From NCBI GenBank assembly GCA_963778675.1, contig CAVZVI010000011.1, positions 1 through 64,000 on the forward strand: a DNA stretch of 64,000 nucleotides, read 5' to 3'. The notes beneath the pieces were generated by a model. The model ran no database searches and had not been told where the DNA came from. It saw nothing but the letters and a program-made list of their open reading frames with translations. Of the stretch, positions 24,292 through 32,545 are shown one piece after another. Position 1 is the stretch's first letter; each line of letters opens with the position of its first letter. The stretch is from CAWCDJ01 sp963778675. Lineage in GTDB: Bacteria; Acidobacteriota; Terriglobia; Bryobacterales; Bryobacteraceae. Both the position numbers and the translations under genes were made by a program.

Positions 24292-25620
24292 GTGAAGACG
24301 CTCAGCAAGCAGACATTCCTTGGCCAAGAGGGCATCACCCTCGTCGAGCGCCGACTCCAAACCATGGGGTACTGGTGGTATCCGTCCGCTGTGCCAGAGT
24401 GCGGCATCGACGGGCACCTCGAGATCCGTGACGCGGTCACCGGGGCAATGACGAACCTCATCGTCCAGGTGCAGAGCAAGGCCACGGAAGTCGCGTGGGC
24501 CAGAGAGACCGCCGCCGGTTTCGAGTACACGTGCAAGGAAGAGGACCTGCAGTATTGGCTGATGGGGAACGCCCCCGTGATCGTCGTCTTCGGGAGGCCC
24601 AAGACGGACGAGGCATACTGGGTCCCGGTCAAGGACTACTTCGCAGCCCACCCAGAGCTGCGCCAATCCCGCAGAATCATCATCGACAAGACCGCAAGCG
24701 CGTTTGACAAGACGGCCGCGGACGCGCTCTTCCGACTCGCCCGCCCAAAGGACGCAGGCATCTACCTGTCCCCGCGCCCGCGCGAGGAGAAGCTCTACTC
24801 GAACCTGCTCCGGGTCGCGTCCTATGCAAAAAGCATCTATGTCGCGCAGACCGACATCCGCGACTTCAAAGACATCTGGGATACGGCGCGGGAGCTCGAT
24901 GTCGAGATCGGGAGCGAATGGTCCCTCCATGAGGGCACCCTTATGTCCTTCCACGACCTCTCAACATACCCGTGGAACGAATTCTGCGACGCCGGAAGCA
25001 TGGAGGAGTTCGACACGGATGAATGGGCTCGGTCCGATGATACCGACAAGGAACGACAATTCGTCCGGCTCCTGAATCACGCGCTCCGCGAACGACTCAA
25101 GGAGTGGAACGTCTGGCGTCGCAAGCATGACAAGGCATACTACTTCGGGCTCGGCAAGGATCGTCGGAATCGAACGATTGAGTTCACGGGCGCAGTCACC
25201 GAGCACTTTCGGACCGTCGTCAGGAGGTACACGCTCAGCAAGACCTCCTACTATCGGCACTTGGCGTTCTACGCGTCCTTCAAGCGCCTGGACGGGGAGT
25301 GGTATCTCGCGATCAACCCGTCGTACGTATTCACCACGAACGGCTCCAAGAGTTCGAAGTACGAATCCGACCTGCTCACAGGCATCAAGATCAAGGAACA
25401 CAACGACACCGTTAACGTCCAAGTGCACCTCTGGGCTGACGTCCTCAGGCGTCAGGCCGACCTGTTTCACCAGGACTACGCACTTCTTCAGTTCGGCGAC
25501 CTACTAACGGCGGAGCTCCCGTATGGTATCGACGACAAAGAGTGGCTCGGGCATGAAGAGCTCGATCCCAGTGCAGAAGCGATCGATGCGCTCAAGGACA
25601 ATGAGTGGGTGCTCCGATGA
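24292..25620 (+). CDS. DREN-APAZ effector of a SPARDA system (DUF4365 nuclease plus APAZ)
   Basis: 442 residues from GTG 24292 (GAGGA upstream). Residues about 1-165 form a DUF4365 PD-(D/E)XK nuclease: helix FLGQEGITLVERRLQTMGY, Asp40 in PECGIDGHLEI, Gln59/Gln61 and Lys63 in IVQVQSKAT, then VIVVFGRPKTDEAYWV. Residues about 190-442 are an APAZ domain (analogous to Argonaute N/L1) with RTVVRRYTLSKTSYYRHLAF, GEWYLAINPSYVFTTNGSK and VQVHLWADVLRRQADLF. The stop overlaps the short Argonaute start (ATGA). In characterised SPARDA systems the DREN-APAZ/pAgo heterodimer uses guide RNA to detect target DNA and then degrades DNA and RNA non-specifically, killing or arresting the infected cell. The role here is inferred from architecture. 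Confidence 0.88.
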   Translation: MKTLSKQTFLGQEGITLVERRLQTMGYWWYPSAVPECGIDGHLEIRDAVTGAMTNLIVQVQSKATEVAWARETAAGFEYTCKEEDLQYWLMGNAPVIVVFGRPKTDEAYWVPVKDYFAAHPELRQSRRIIIDKTASAFDKTAADALFRLARPKDAGIYLSPRPREEKLYSNLLRVASYAKSIYVAQTDIRDFKDIWDTARELDVEIGSEWSLHEGTLMSFHDLSTYPWNEFCDAGSMEEFDTDEWARSDDTDKERQFVRLLNHALRERLKEWNVWRRKHDKAYYFGLGKDRRNRTIEFTGAVTEHFRTVVRRYTLSKTSYYRHLAFYASFKRLDGEWYLAINPSYVFTTNGSKSSKYESDLLTGIKIKEHNDTVNVQVHLWADVLRRQADLFHQDYALLQFGDLLTAELPYGIDDKEWLGHEELDPSAEAIDALKDNEWVLR

Positions 25621-27065
25621 AAGCCTCCTTCTTGCAGGAACCCGAGCTCGAGTTCGGCCAAGGCAAGCACATCGACATCCGGTTCGGAATCGCCAACTAC
25701 AAGCCTCTCGACTACCTCGACAAGCTCGCTCCGAAGACCATCCCGATCGGCGTCGTCGGAACCGAGAAAACGATCTCCGAGTTCCGATCGTGGATCGAGC
25801 AGTGCGGGACAGGCATCGCGGCGAAGGTCTCGAACCAGCCGAACCTCTTCCCGGCATTCCCAGGATACGGTCCCGACTCGCCGTTCGAGTCAACCTTACA
25901 GTTCGACAGCAGGATCGAGCGCCAGGTCTCCACTCGCAACCTCCCCAAGGCGGTCAACCGCAAGGATTACAACGCATTCCTCCAAGAGCTGGCGGACTCC
26001 TATCTTGCGGAAGCAGACGCTGCCTCAGAAAAGGGAGCGTCAGTCATTGTGTGCGCGCTGCCCATGGAAGCGCTCAACCTGATCGACCCGGACGATCCCG
26101 CACCCGAAGACGCAGACGAGAAGGAGTCGGAAGGATCGCTCGAGCAGGACTTCCACGACCTCCTCAAGGCACGAGCCATGAAGATCCAACGGATAAGGCC
26201 GATACAGCTGGTCCTCCCCACCACGTACTCGGAAAACGTGAAGCGGCAACAACGCAAGAAGAAGGATAAGGTCCGAAAGCTGCAGGACCCGGCGACGCGA
26301 GCCTGGAACTTCCACACCGCACTCTACTACAAGGCGGGCGGGGCACCATGGCGTCTGATTCGTGACGATGCCGACCTGGACTGTTGCTTCGTCGGCGTCA
26401 GCTTCTACAAGACCCTGGATGGCTCCGAAGTCTACACGAGCTCAGCGCAAGTCTTCAACGAACGCGGCCAAGGCGTCATCGTCAGAGGCGGACCGGCACG
26501 GATGGCAAAGGACGACCGGAACGTCCACATCAACGAAGAAGGAGCGTACGAGCTCCTGCGCAACGCCCTACTGACCTACAAGGGCGAACACAAGAACATG
26601 CCGGCGAGAGTCGTCATCCACAAGACATCAACGTTCGACGACGACGAATTGGACGGGTTCGCCAGGGCGATCAAAGAGCGCGAGATTGAGCTCTACGACA
26701 TGATCCACATCACCCGCTCGAACATGAAGCTCTACCGTGCCGGGCGCTACCCTCCCCTCCGTGGCACGTGCTTGCAGGTCGATGAATTCAACGCGCTCCT
26801 GTACACGCGCGGTGGCGTGGACTTCTTCCAGACGTATCCCGGCATGTACGTTCCACGCGCTCTCGATATATGCGCGGAAGACACCGACCGCTCCATGCGC
26901 GACCTCAGCGCCGAAATTCTTGCGCTGACCAAGATGAACTGGAACAACACTGAGTTCGATAACTCCATGCCCATCACGGTCCAGGCTGCGAAGCGAGTCG
27001 GGCGAATCCTCAAGTACCTCGATAAAGACGACAAAGCACACGCCCTATATAGCTACTACATGTGA
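25617..27065 (+). CDS. short prokaryotic Argonaute (MID-PIWI), SPARDA partner
   Basis: 482 residues, the usual size of short pAgo lacking N and PAZ domains. ATG 25617 overlaps the upstream TGA, so it is preferred to an in-frame GTG at 25605. The MID-like half contains DYLDKLAPKTIPIGVVGTEK and PIQLVLPTTYSENV. The PIWI half shows AWNFHTALYYKAGGAPWRL, DDADLDCCFVGVSFYKTLDG, ARVVIHKTSTFDDDELDGF and the terminal NNTEFDNSMPITVQAAKRVG. The DEDX catalytic acids expected in slicing Argonautes are not in place (SFYKTLDG where the first Asp would lie, ITVQAAK near the last). This fits a guide-binding sensor that activates the coupled nuclease. Confidence 0.9.
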   Translation: MKASFLQEPELEFGQGKHIDIRFGIANYKPLDYLDKLAPKTIPIGVVGTEKTISEFRSWIEQCGTGIAAKVSNQPNLFPAFPGYGPDSPFESTLQFDSRIERQVSTRNLPKAVNRKDYNAFLQELADSYLAEADAASEKGASVIVCALPMEALNLIDPDDPAPEDADEKESEGSLEQDFHDLLKARAMKIQRIRPIQLVLPTTYSENVKRQQRKKKDKVRKLQDPATRAWNFHTALYYKAGGAPWRLIRDDADLDCCFVGVSFYKTLDGSEVYTSSAQVFNERGQGVIVRGGPARMAKDDRNVHINEEGAYELLRNALLTYKGEHKNMPARVVIHKTSTFDDDELDGFARAIKEREIELYDMIHITRSNMKLYRAGRYPPLRGTCLQVDEFNALLYTRGGVDFFQTYPGMYVPRALDICAEDTDRSMRDLSAEILALTKMNWNNTEFDNSMPITVQAAKRVGRILKYLDKDDKAHALYSYYM

Positions 27066-27202
27066 ACCACGACAGTATCGTCGAACGTCTATTCAGACAT
27101 CCCGGGGGAACGGTTTGTTAACGACTCCATTTGGACGTATAGTCGCCTTATGGTGGGAAATGCCCAGAACCGATTAGGAACAATAAGTCGGCTTCCGACA
27201 TT

Positions 27203-27442
27203 TTAGAGGTCCGCGATGATCGCGTCGCGCGGGACACCCTTGTGCCGGGCGACAGCGCGAAGGATAGAGCTGAATGTCCCGAGTCTCAAGGGATGGTGGT
27301 CTGGAATCGCAATGCGGTGGTGCGTGGGCTCGGCGGTTTCCAGGATGATGTGGCTGCCGACCTAGTGCACCCTCGCATACTGCCATTTTCGGCACAAGAG
27401 GTCAGCGAGGCGCGCACCGGAAACGTCGCGAGGAAGCTTCAT
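27203..27442 (-). pseudogene. hicA toxin interrupted by an amber codon
   Basis: ATG 27442 overlaps the hicB stop (ATGA). The frame reads MKLPRDVSGARLADLLCRKW then QYARVH, then TAG at codon 27 (27362-27364), and continues in the same frame with VGSHIILETAEPTHHRIAIP, DHHPLRLGTFSSILRAVARH and KGVPRDAIIADL to TAA. In HicA homologues the position before VGSHH is commonly Gln, so a single CAG-to-TAG change explains the break. The catalytic His of the GSHH-like motif lies after the stop. A functional toxin is unlikely unless the amber codon is read through. Confidence 0.8.
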
Positions 27443-27648
27443 GCGACAAGGAGGACTTCATCGCGAACCAGGTGAAGCCGAACTCGCTCGGGGCGGGGGC
27501 GGTCAAAAAAGAACGCGGAGGTCGCCTCCAGCACGTTCTTGCGCAACTCGTCCCAGGTGTCCCCTTCGGTGAAGATGCTTTCCGTGAGGCATTCGGCGCA
27601 GTATCCGCCGTCGGACTCCTGGGATACCTCAAACACCAGTTCAGCCAT
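27439..27648 (-). CDS. hicB: HicB-like antitoxin (short, single domain)
   Basis: 69 residues: MAELVFEVSQESDGGYCAEC, then LTESIFTEGDTWDELRKNVL, EATSAFFF and a C-terminal strand RVRLHLVRDEVLLV. This is the typical HicB partial RNase H fold without a DNA-binding domain. It is intact although the downstream hicA carries an amber codon, and it differs clearly from the other HicB at 21514-21750. A TATCAT hexamer 6 nt before the ATG suggests leaderless transcription. Confidence 0.8.
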   Translation of the reverse strand: MAELVFEVSQESDGGYCAECLTESIFTEGDTWDELRKNVLEATSAFFFDRPRPERVRLHLVRDEVLLVA

Positions 27649-27654
27649 ACGTCT

Positions 27655-27660
27655 ATGATA
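27655..27660 (-). promoter_or_regulatory. -10 hexamer TATCAT before hicB
   Basis: On the minus strand TATCAT is followed by AGACGT and then the hicB ATG at 27648. The spacing is 6 nt and no Shine-Dalgarno sequence is present. Confidence 0.4.
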
Positions 27661-27747
27661 CGGCATGAGTTCGCTTGAGGGGTGGAACGAGCACGATAGT
27701 CTCGGCGCGGATTCGTCCCCATAAGCCGGCTTGTAACCGGGCACAGC

Positions 27748-28200
27748 CAGCGTGCTGCAGCTTGGACTGGAGGGGCGGCGGCTGGCGGTGCGCGATTCCT
27801 TTACGCCGGAAAACCAGCGGGAGCTGAGCGCGCGCGACCTGGATCTCGGCCACCTGGGGACCCTACCGCCGCGCCAGGCGATCCGGTTTCGCGGCGGCAT
27901 CTACCCGGCGCCGGCCTATTGGAATGGGCACGTTTACCTGCTGGCGAGCTCGGACGATCTCTCGGACTTTCCGCTGGAGGAAGGGGGCGATTTCGGCCAA
28001 CGGAACGTGGAACGGGATCGTATGGCTGATCGAGACCAAGGCGTGGAACGGAGCGGACCGTGCGGCGCGGGACCGCGTGGGGAGGACGCTGCGCTTCACG
28101 ATTCCGACGGTGGTGAACGGGCGGGTGTACGTGGAGGCGAAGGGCGAGGTGGATGTGTACGGGCTGGTGGGGAAGTGAGGGGACGTGCTGGAGGGGAGGC
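27748..28200 (+). pseudogene. right direct-repeat copy, decayed 3' fragment of the quinoprotein-like gene
   Basis: A 453-bp homologue of 20759-21420. It lacks the 5' two thirds of the gene and three internal blocks (about 81 bp after GACCTGGATCTCGG, 62 bp after GGAAGGGGGC, 66 bp after GAGCGGACCG), the second of which breaks the frame. The rest differs by scattered substitutions. Its last 60 bases (28141-28200) match 21361-21420 almost base for base, past the stop codon, which shows the repeat includes non-coding flank. Confidence 0.9.
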
Positions 28201-28624
28201 ACAAGCCGATTCGCCGTCCGGGCGCTTCGCCCGTCTCCGCCATCTGTTGCGCCACTCGCGAATCGCTTCACCATGCGCACCCAGGGTGCCGCGCCAGCGC
28301 GCGATCCCGGGCGACAAACGCCTGCCCGGGAGTCGCATCGATCATCGCGGGCGCCACCACCGGCAAAGGTCCGTACAATGATATTCGATCATGCCGATTT
28401 CGACTTTGGCGATCCTGCAGGGCAAGCTAAAGCATGCCCCACCGAGGTCGGCCTGACGGCGAAGATCTTCACGCGCACACCCTTGTATGTACTGTCACAC
28501 GAGTTGCATCACTGGTCGCGCGGCGAACAGAAATCGCCCTCAAGAACTGCGACTGGGTGGACTCCGGACACGTCAACGATTGCTGGAGGACTTCTGCAGT
28601 GGCTCTGCCAGAAGGAAACGACAG
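28201..28624. other. sequence beyond the right repeat, probably decayed coding DNA
   Basis: About 420 bp with short protein-like runs in different frames, for example MPISTLAILQGKLKHAPPRS at 28391 and VARRTEIALKNCDWVDSGHV near 28510. This suggests a degraded gene, but I cannot name it. If the island was inserted, this may be the original downstream flank of the quinoprotein gene. Confidence 0.3.
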
Positions 28625-29278
28625 GTGCAGACGCGACGTTTCGAAGCGCGCTGGCCCGCCGCGCTCACGATCTGTGCGGTAATTGGCCTGCTGGCGCTGC
28701 TGCCCGGGCGCATCAGGCTGTTCCCAAACTGGATCGCCTACGTTAGCGGGATGACGGTGCTGGTGCCGATAGCCGTGGTGGGGTTGACTGCGGCGACACC
28801 GCGGTGGCTGAGCATCGAACGTATCATCACGCTGCTTTTCTTCGTCGCAGCGGCGGCCGGCAACCTCCTGAACCTGGCGAATCTGATATATACCATGGCG
28901 TACCGCTCTCCGCAGGTGGGCGGCCTGCAGCTCCTCGGATCGAGCGTCGCGGTGTGGATTACCAACGTACTCGTGTTCTCACTCTTGTACTGGCAAATCG
29001 ATCGCGGCGGCCCGGAAGAGCGGGTGAACCACGCAGGCGTGAAGCCGGACTGGCTCTTCGCGCAGGATGGGGCTTCCGCCGAAGACGTGCCGCCCGGCTG
29101 GAAGCCATCGTATGTTGATTACCTGTTCCTCGCATATGAAACGGCGACTGCGTTCAGCACCACCGACGTGATGCCGCTGACCATCCGTGCCAAAGTGCTG
29201 ATGATGCTGGAAAGCACGATTGCGCTGGTGACGCTTGTCGTGGTTGCCGCACGCGCGATCAACATCCTCGGTACTTAA
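28625..29278 (+). CDS. integral membrane protein (DUF1345-like)
   Basis: 217 residues from GTG 28625, which has AAGGAAA upstream. Longer in-frame options add residues that look non-coding. There are about five hydrophobic segments: AALTICAVIGLLALLPG, NWIAYVSGMTVLVPIAVVGL, IITLLFFVAAAAGNLLNLAN, LLGSSVAVWITNVLVFSLLY and MMLESTIALVTLVVVAARAI. The motif YETATAFSTTDVMPLTIRAK before the last helix is characteristic of a group of DUF1345-like or channel-like membrane proteins. Function is unknown. Confidence 0.65.
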   Translation: MQTRRFEARWPAALTICAVIGLLALLPGRIRLFPNWIAYVSGMTVLVPIAVVGLTAATPRWLSIERIITLLFFVAAAAGNLLNLANLIYTMAYRSPQVGGLQLLGSSVAVWITNVLVFSLLYWQIDRGGPEERVNHAGVKPDWLFAQDGASAEDVPPGWKPSYVDYLFLAYETATAFSTTDVMPLTIRAKVLMMLESTIALVTLVVVAARAINILGT

Positions 29279-29370
29279 CAGGCGGGCAGAAGCCTTCGGG
29301 TTGCATCGAAGCCCGTCTTTCGACTGGTCAGCGGCCCTCCATTTCCAGTACGATCGCTGGGGGAGTTCTG

Positions 29371-30597
29371 ATGCGCGTACTGTTTTCGGTAATCGGATCG
29401 CGTGGTGATATCCAACCTGTTGTGGCGCTCGCGTCACACTTGAAAGCGCTCGGCCATGAAGTGAGCGTCTGTGCACCGCCCGACTTTCGCGAGTGGATTG
29501 AGAGCCTCGGCATCCCGGTGACCTCCATCGGTCCGGAGGTGCGCAGGTTCGCTGCGTCCCGGCCGACGGCCACACAGCGGCAAAAACCTCTGACGGCCGA
29601 GCAACGGCGTCAGATGGCCGAAGCGACGGTCGCGACACAGTTCGAGACGTTGACTTCTGCCGCACAGGGGTGCGACGTGATCGTCGCGGCCACCGCGCTG
29701 CAGGTGGCGGCACGATCCGTGGCGGAGAAGTCAGGAATTCCTTACGTCTTCGCAGCCTACGCGCCAATCGTGCTGCCCTCGCCGCACCATGCGCCGCCGC
29801 CCTTGCCGCCCTTACCGGGACAGGCTCCCCCCACGACGAACGACAACCGTGAGCTTTGGGCGCAGGATGCGACACGGTTCAACGATCTCTTCGGCGCCGC
29901 GGTGAACGCGCACCGGACGTCCCTGGGACTGGCCGAAATCAGCGACGTCCGAAGTCACATGATGACGGACCAGCCGTGGCTCGCCGCGGATCGGACGCTC
30001 GGACCGTGGCCGGGTGGCGTCACGGATCGCCGCGTATTTCAGACCGGCGCATGGATCCTGCCGGACGAGCGCCCGCTGCCCCGCGACCTGGACAGGTTTC
30101 TCGAGGGCGGCGATCCGCCGATTTACTTCGGCTTCGGCAGTACGCGCGCGCCTGAGGAGGCGGGTCCGGTGATGCTCCATGCCGCTCGCGCACTCGGCCG
30201 CCGGGCGATCGTATCGCAGGGGTGGTTCGACGACTCACTTGTTGAGAACGAACGCGACTGCCTCTCGATCGGCGAGGTTAACGTGCACGCGTTGTTCCGG
30301 CGCGTGGCTGCCGCCGTGCACCACGGCGGCGCGGGAACGACTACCGCAGCCGCGCTCGCCGGCGTGGCGCAGGTCGTGATCCCGAATCACTACGATCAGC
30401 ACTACTGGGCGCACCGAGTCCACACTTTAGGCATCGGTGTGGCGCACGCAGCGGGCGCGCCAACCAGGGATTCTCTGGCCAGCGCTCTCGCGCAGAGTCT
30501 GCGACCTGAGGTGGCTGCGCGCGCTCGAGTTGTCGCGGGCACAGTGTCCCGGGACGGCACCAAGATTGCGGCGGAGAGACTGGTTGCGCATGCATAA
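29371..30597 (+). CDS. GT1-family glycosyltransferase
   Basis: 408 residues in two Rossmann-like halves. The N-terminal half starts MRVLFSVIGSRGDIQPVVAL, the acceptor-binding signature of UDP-glycosyltransferases of the GT1/MGT type, and includes CDVIVAATALQVAARSVAEK. The C-terminal donor half has PPIYFGFGSTRAPEEAGPVM and the sugar-nucleotide loop AVHHGGAGTTTAAALAGVAQ followed by VIPNHYDQHYWAHRV. Such enzymes glycosylate sterols, macrolides or other lipophilic acceptors. The acceptor cannot be inferred. It stands alone, so it is probably monocistronic. Confidence 0.9.
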   Translation: MRVLFSVIGSRGDIQPVVALASHLKALGHEVSVCAPPDFREWIESLGIPVTSIGPEVRRFAASRPTATQRQKPLTAEQRRQMAEATVATQFETLTSAAQGCDVIVAATALQVAARSVAEKSGIPYVFAAYAPIVLPSPHHAPPPLPPLPGQAPPTTNDNRELWAQDATRFNDLFGAAVNAHRTSLGLAEISDVRSHMMTDQPWLAADRTLGPWPGGVTDRRVFQTGAWILPDERPLPRDLDRFLEGGDPPIYFGFGSTRAPEEAGPVMLHAARALGRRAIVSQGWFDDSLVENERDCLSIGEVNVHALFRRVAAAVHHGGAGTTTAAALAGVAQVVIPNHYDQHYWAHRVHTLGIGVAHAAGAPTRDSLASALAQSLRPEVAARARVVAGTVSRDGTKIAAERLVAHA

Positions 30598-30765
30598 GTG
30601 GGAGCGCAGGGCGCGGCGAGGACCTGGAGGACTCCCAACAGGATGATTTCGAGTTCTGCGCGTAGCGCATCCAACGCGGAGACGCGTCCTATTGATAAGC
30701 GGTGCCGCGAATCTCGGATTGGATCGGATCTCCTCGCCGCCGGGCTCGCGAGGCGTTTTTCTGAG

Positions 30766-31167
30766 CTAGCCGTTTTCGACGCGCTCCTTAATATCCGAGT
30801 AGGCCGCATCGATGAGCCTGCTTAGCGCCGCGGCGCTTGTGGCCGTTCCCGGCCTTAGCTTCACATGGCGCATGAACTTGCCGTTGCCTTGCAACAAGCG
30901 GGCTGGATCCGGCAGCGCTGCGCCGTGAAAGAACCCCACGTTTACGTGCGAAGTGAATACATTGACGTAGCCGAAGGGCGCATCTCCCAAACACGCAACC
31001 GGACAGCCGTCGTGCAAAAGTTCGCGGACTTCGTCCCCGCATTGCCGCATCACCTCAAACCACTGAAGCGCGATGGCTCCCAATTCACCGGCATGCTCTT
31101 GCATCCACGCATCGATGGCGGGATCCCGCTCGACCGCGCCGTTGAATCGCAGCAATTCGGTTCTCAT
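30766..31167 (-). CDS. DUF1801-family protein
   Basis: 133 residues from ATG 31167 (MRTELLRFNGAVERDPAIDA). It has the YdhG/DUF1801 pattern: a helix WMQEHAGELGAIALQWFEVM, an alpha/beta core with PVACLGDAPFGYVNVFTSHV and GFFHGAALPDPARLLQGNGK, and KLRPGTATSAAALSRLIDAA near the C-terminus. The family has an unknown role, possibly binding a small ligand. A longer in-frame start at 31278 has no supporting ribosome site. Confidence 0.75.
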   Translation of the reverse strand: MRTELLRFNGAVERDPAIDAWMQEHAGELGAIALQWFEVMRQCGDEVRELLHDGCPVACLGDAPFGYVNVFTSHVNVGFFHGAALPDPARLLQGNGKFMRHVKLRPGTATSAAALSRLIDAAYSDIKERVENG

Positions 31168-31183
31168 CGCCGTAGCACCCCTG

Positions 31184-31504
31184 TCACTTCCTGTTGGCTC
31201 CGGCCAGCGAAAGAATCGCTCCGCCAAATAGAAGCGTGTCGGCGAAGTAGTTGACCCCCTCGACCTGCACGCCGGCACTCGGATCTGCCAGTGCCCCGAT
31301 CAGGACAGGCCCGTAGATCAGCACAACCAGGAGCACAATCCAGGCGCCCAGACAGGTGGCCGCAAGGCGCGTCTTCCGTGCCAGCAGGAAGCAGGCGCCG
31401 GCGACCATGAGAAACGCACCCGTCACATAGTCGAAGGAATACGGCGAGAATACCCGGCTGCATGGACCTCCCGAAACCGGCACAAGCTTCTGAAATTCTA
31501 CGAC
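31184..31504 (-). pseudogene. DoxX-like membrane protein, N-terminally truncated
   Basis: About 106 codons with three hydrophobic helices (FDYVTGAFLMVAGACFLLA, AATCLGAWIVLLVVLIYGPV, NYFADTLLFGGAILSLAG) and the KTRLAATCLG motif typical of DoxX-like proteins. The first helix expected in the family is missing. Upstream of about 31504 the frame becomes Arg/Pro/Thr-rich and non-protein-like. It is either a truncated gene or one with an earlier frameshift. Confidence 0.5.
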
Positions 31505-31739
31505 AAAAGTGTGTGGTTCAAGAGCGCCGTCGCCGGTGTGCTGAGTGGACGTGGGCCGCGCCGTTGGGGCGCGCGCATGCGCAGGCGCGTGCTTTCCGGC
31601 ACTTCGGGCAGGATGCGGCTCTTGTCCTGCGCGCAAGCGGAAGCCGATAATTGGACCGTAGCTTCGGACAGAAACTCAGAGGCGCGTTGACAGAGGTTCG
31701 CCAAAGCACTTGCCGCGGTCAAACAAGAAAGGACAAAAC

Positions 31740-32519
31740 ATGAAAATCGTAGTGATTGGCGGTACCGGACTCATTGGATCGAAGCTGGTCAAGAAGCTTC
31801 GTGAGAATGGGCAGGACGTAGTAGCCGCATCGCCCAGTTCTGGAGTCAACAGCCTCACAGGCGATGGACTCGCGGATGCGCTGAAGGGCGCCTCCGTGGT
31901 GGTCGATGTGACAAACTCCCCCTCCTGGGAGGATGCGGCAGTGCTGAAGTTCTTCGAGACATCCACCCGTAACCTTCTCGACTATGAAGCGGCCGCGGGT
32001 GTGGGACATCACGTTGCATTGTCGGTCGTGGGAACCGAACGCATGCTCGAAAGCGGCTTCTTCCGCGCCAAGATCGCTCAGGAGAACCTGATCAAAGCCT
32101 CCTCAATTTCGTACTCACTCGTACGCGCGACGCAGTTCTTCGAATTCGTAAAGAAAATCGCCGATCTTTCCACCGAGGGCAACAAGGTGCGGCTGCCGCC
32201 CGTCCTCTTCCGGCCTATAGCAGCCGATGATGTCGCCAGTGCAATCGGCAGAATCGCAATCAGCGCACCTGTGAATGACACCGTTGAAATAGCAGGGCCG
32301 GAACAGTTTCGCCTGGATGAACTCGTCCGGCGGGACCTGGCGGCGCGCAAGGATCCACGCGAGGTCATCTCTGACCCACACGCGCGATACTACGGCATCC
32401 AGGTGAGCGAGAGGACGCTGGTCCCGAACGACGGCGCGCGACTCGGCGAGACGCGCTTCGAAGACTGGCTCCGTCAGGCTACCAAGCCAGCCTCTAAGAC
32501 CGATCTTCAGCCGGCGTAA
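31740..32519 (+). CDS. NmrA/SDR-like NAD(P)-binding protein
   Basis: 259 residues from ATG 31740. Rossmann fold with the dinucleotide loop VVIGGTGLIGSKLVKKL at the N-terminus, DVTNSPSWEDAAV, a central VGHHVALSVVGTER and SYSLVRATQFFEF segment, and FRPIAADDVASAIGRIA near residue 165. This is the layout of atypical SDR (NmrA-like or NAD(P)H-binding) proteins, which lack the Tyr-x-x-x-Lys pair and act as oxidoreductases or redox sensors. AAGAAAGGAC precedes the ATG. The substrate is unknown. Confidence 0.85.
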   Translation: MKIVVIGGTGLIGSKLVKKLRENGQDVVAASPSSGVNSLTGDGLADALKGASVVVDVTNSPSWEDAAVLKFFETSTRNLLDYEAAAGVGHHVALSVVGTERMLESGFFRAKIAQENLIKASSISYSLVRATQFFEFVKKIADLSTEGNKVRLPPVLFRPIAADDVASAIGRIAISAPVNDTVEIAGPEQFRLDELVRRDLAARKDPREVISDPHARYYGIQVSERTLVPNDGARLGETRFEDWLRQATKPASKTDLQPA

Positions 32520-32545
32520 GTGCGGGGTGAGACGGACCCGCGGCC

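Noticed and set aside
24292..27065. Assignment as SPARTA (TIR-APAZ) or Sir2-APAZ system
   Set aside because: The effector N-terminus has a PD-(D/E)XK pattern (GIDGHLE...VQVQSK), not the Rossmann motifs of TIR or Sir2 domains.
31279..31740. Complete DoxX gene
   Set aside because: The first membrane helix is absent and upstream codons are low-complexity Arg/Pro/Thr, so only a fragment is supported.
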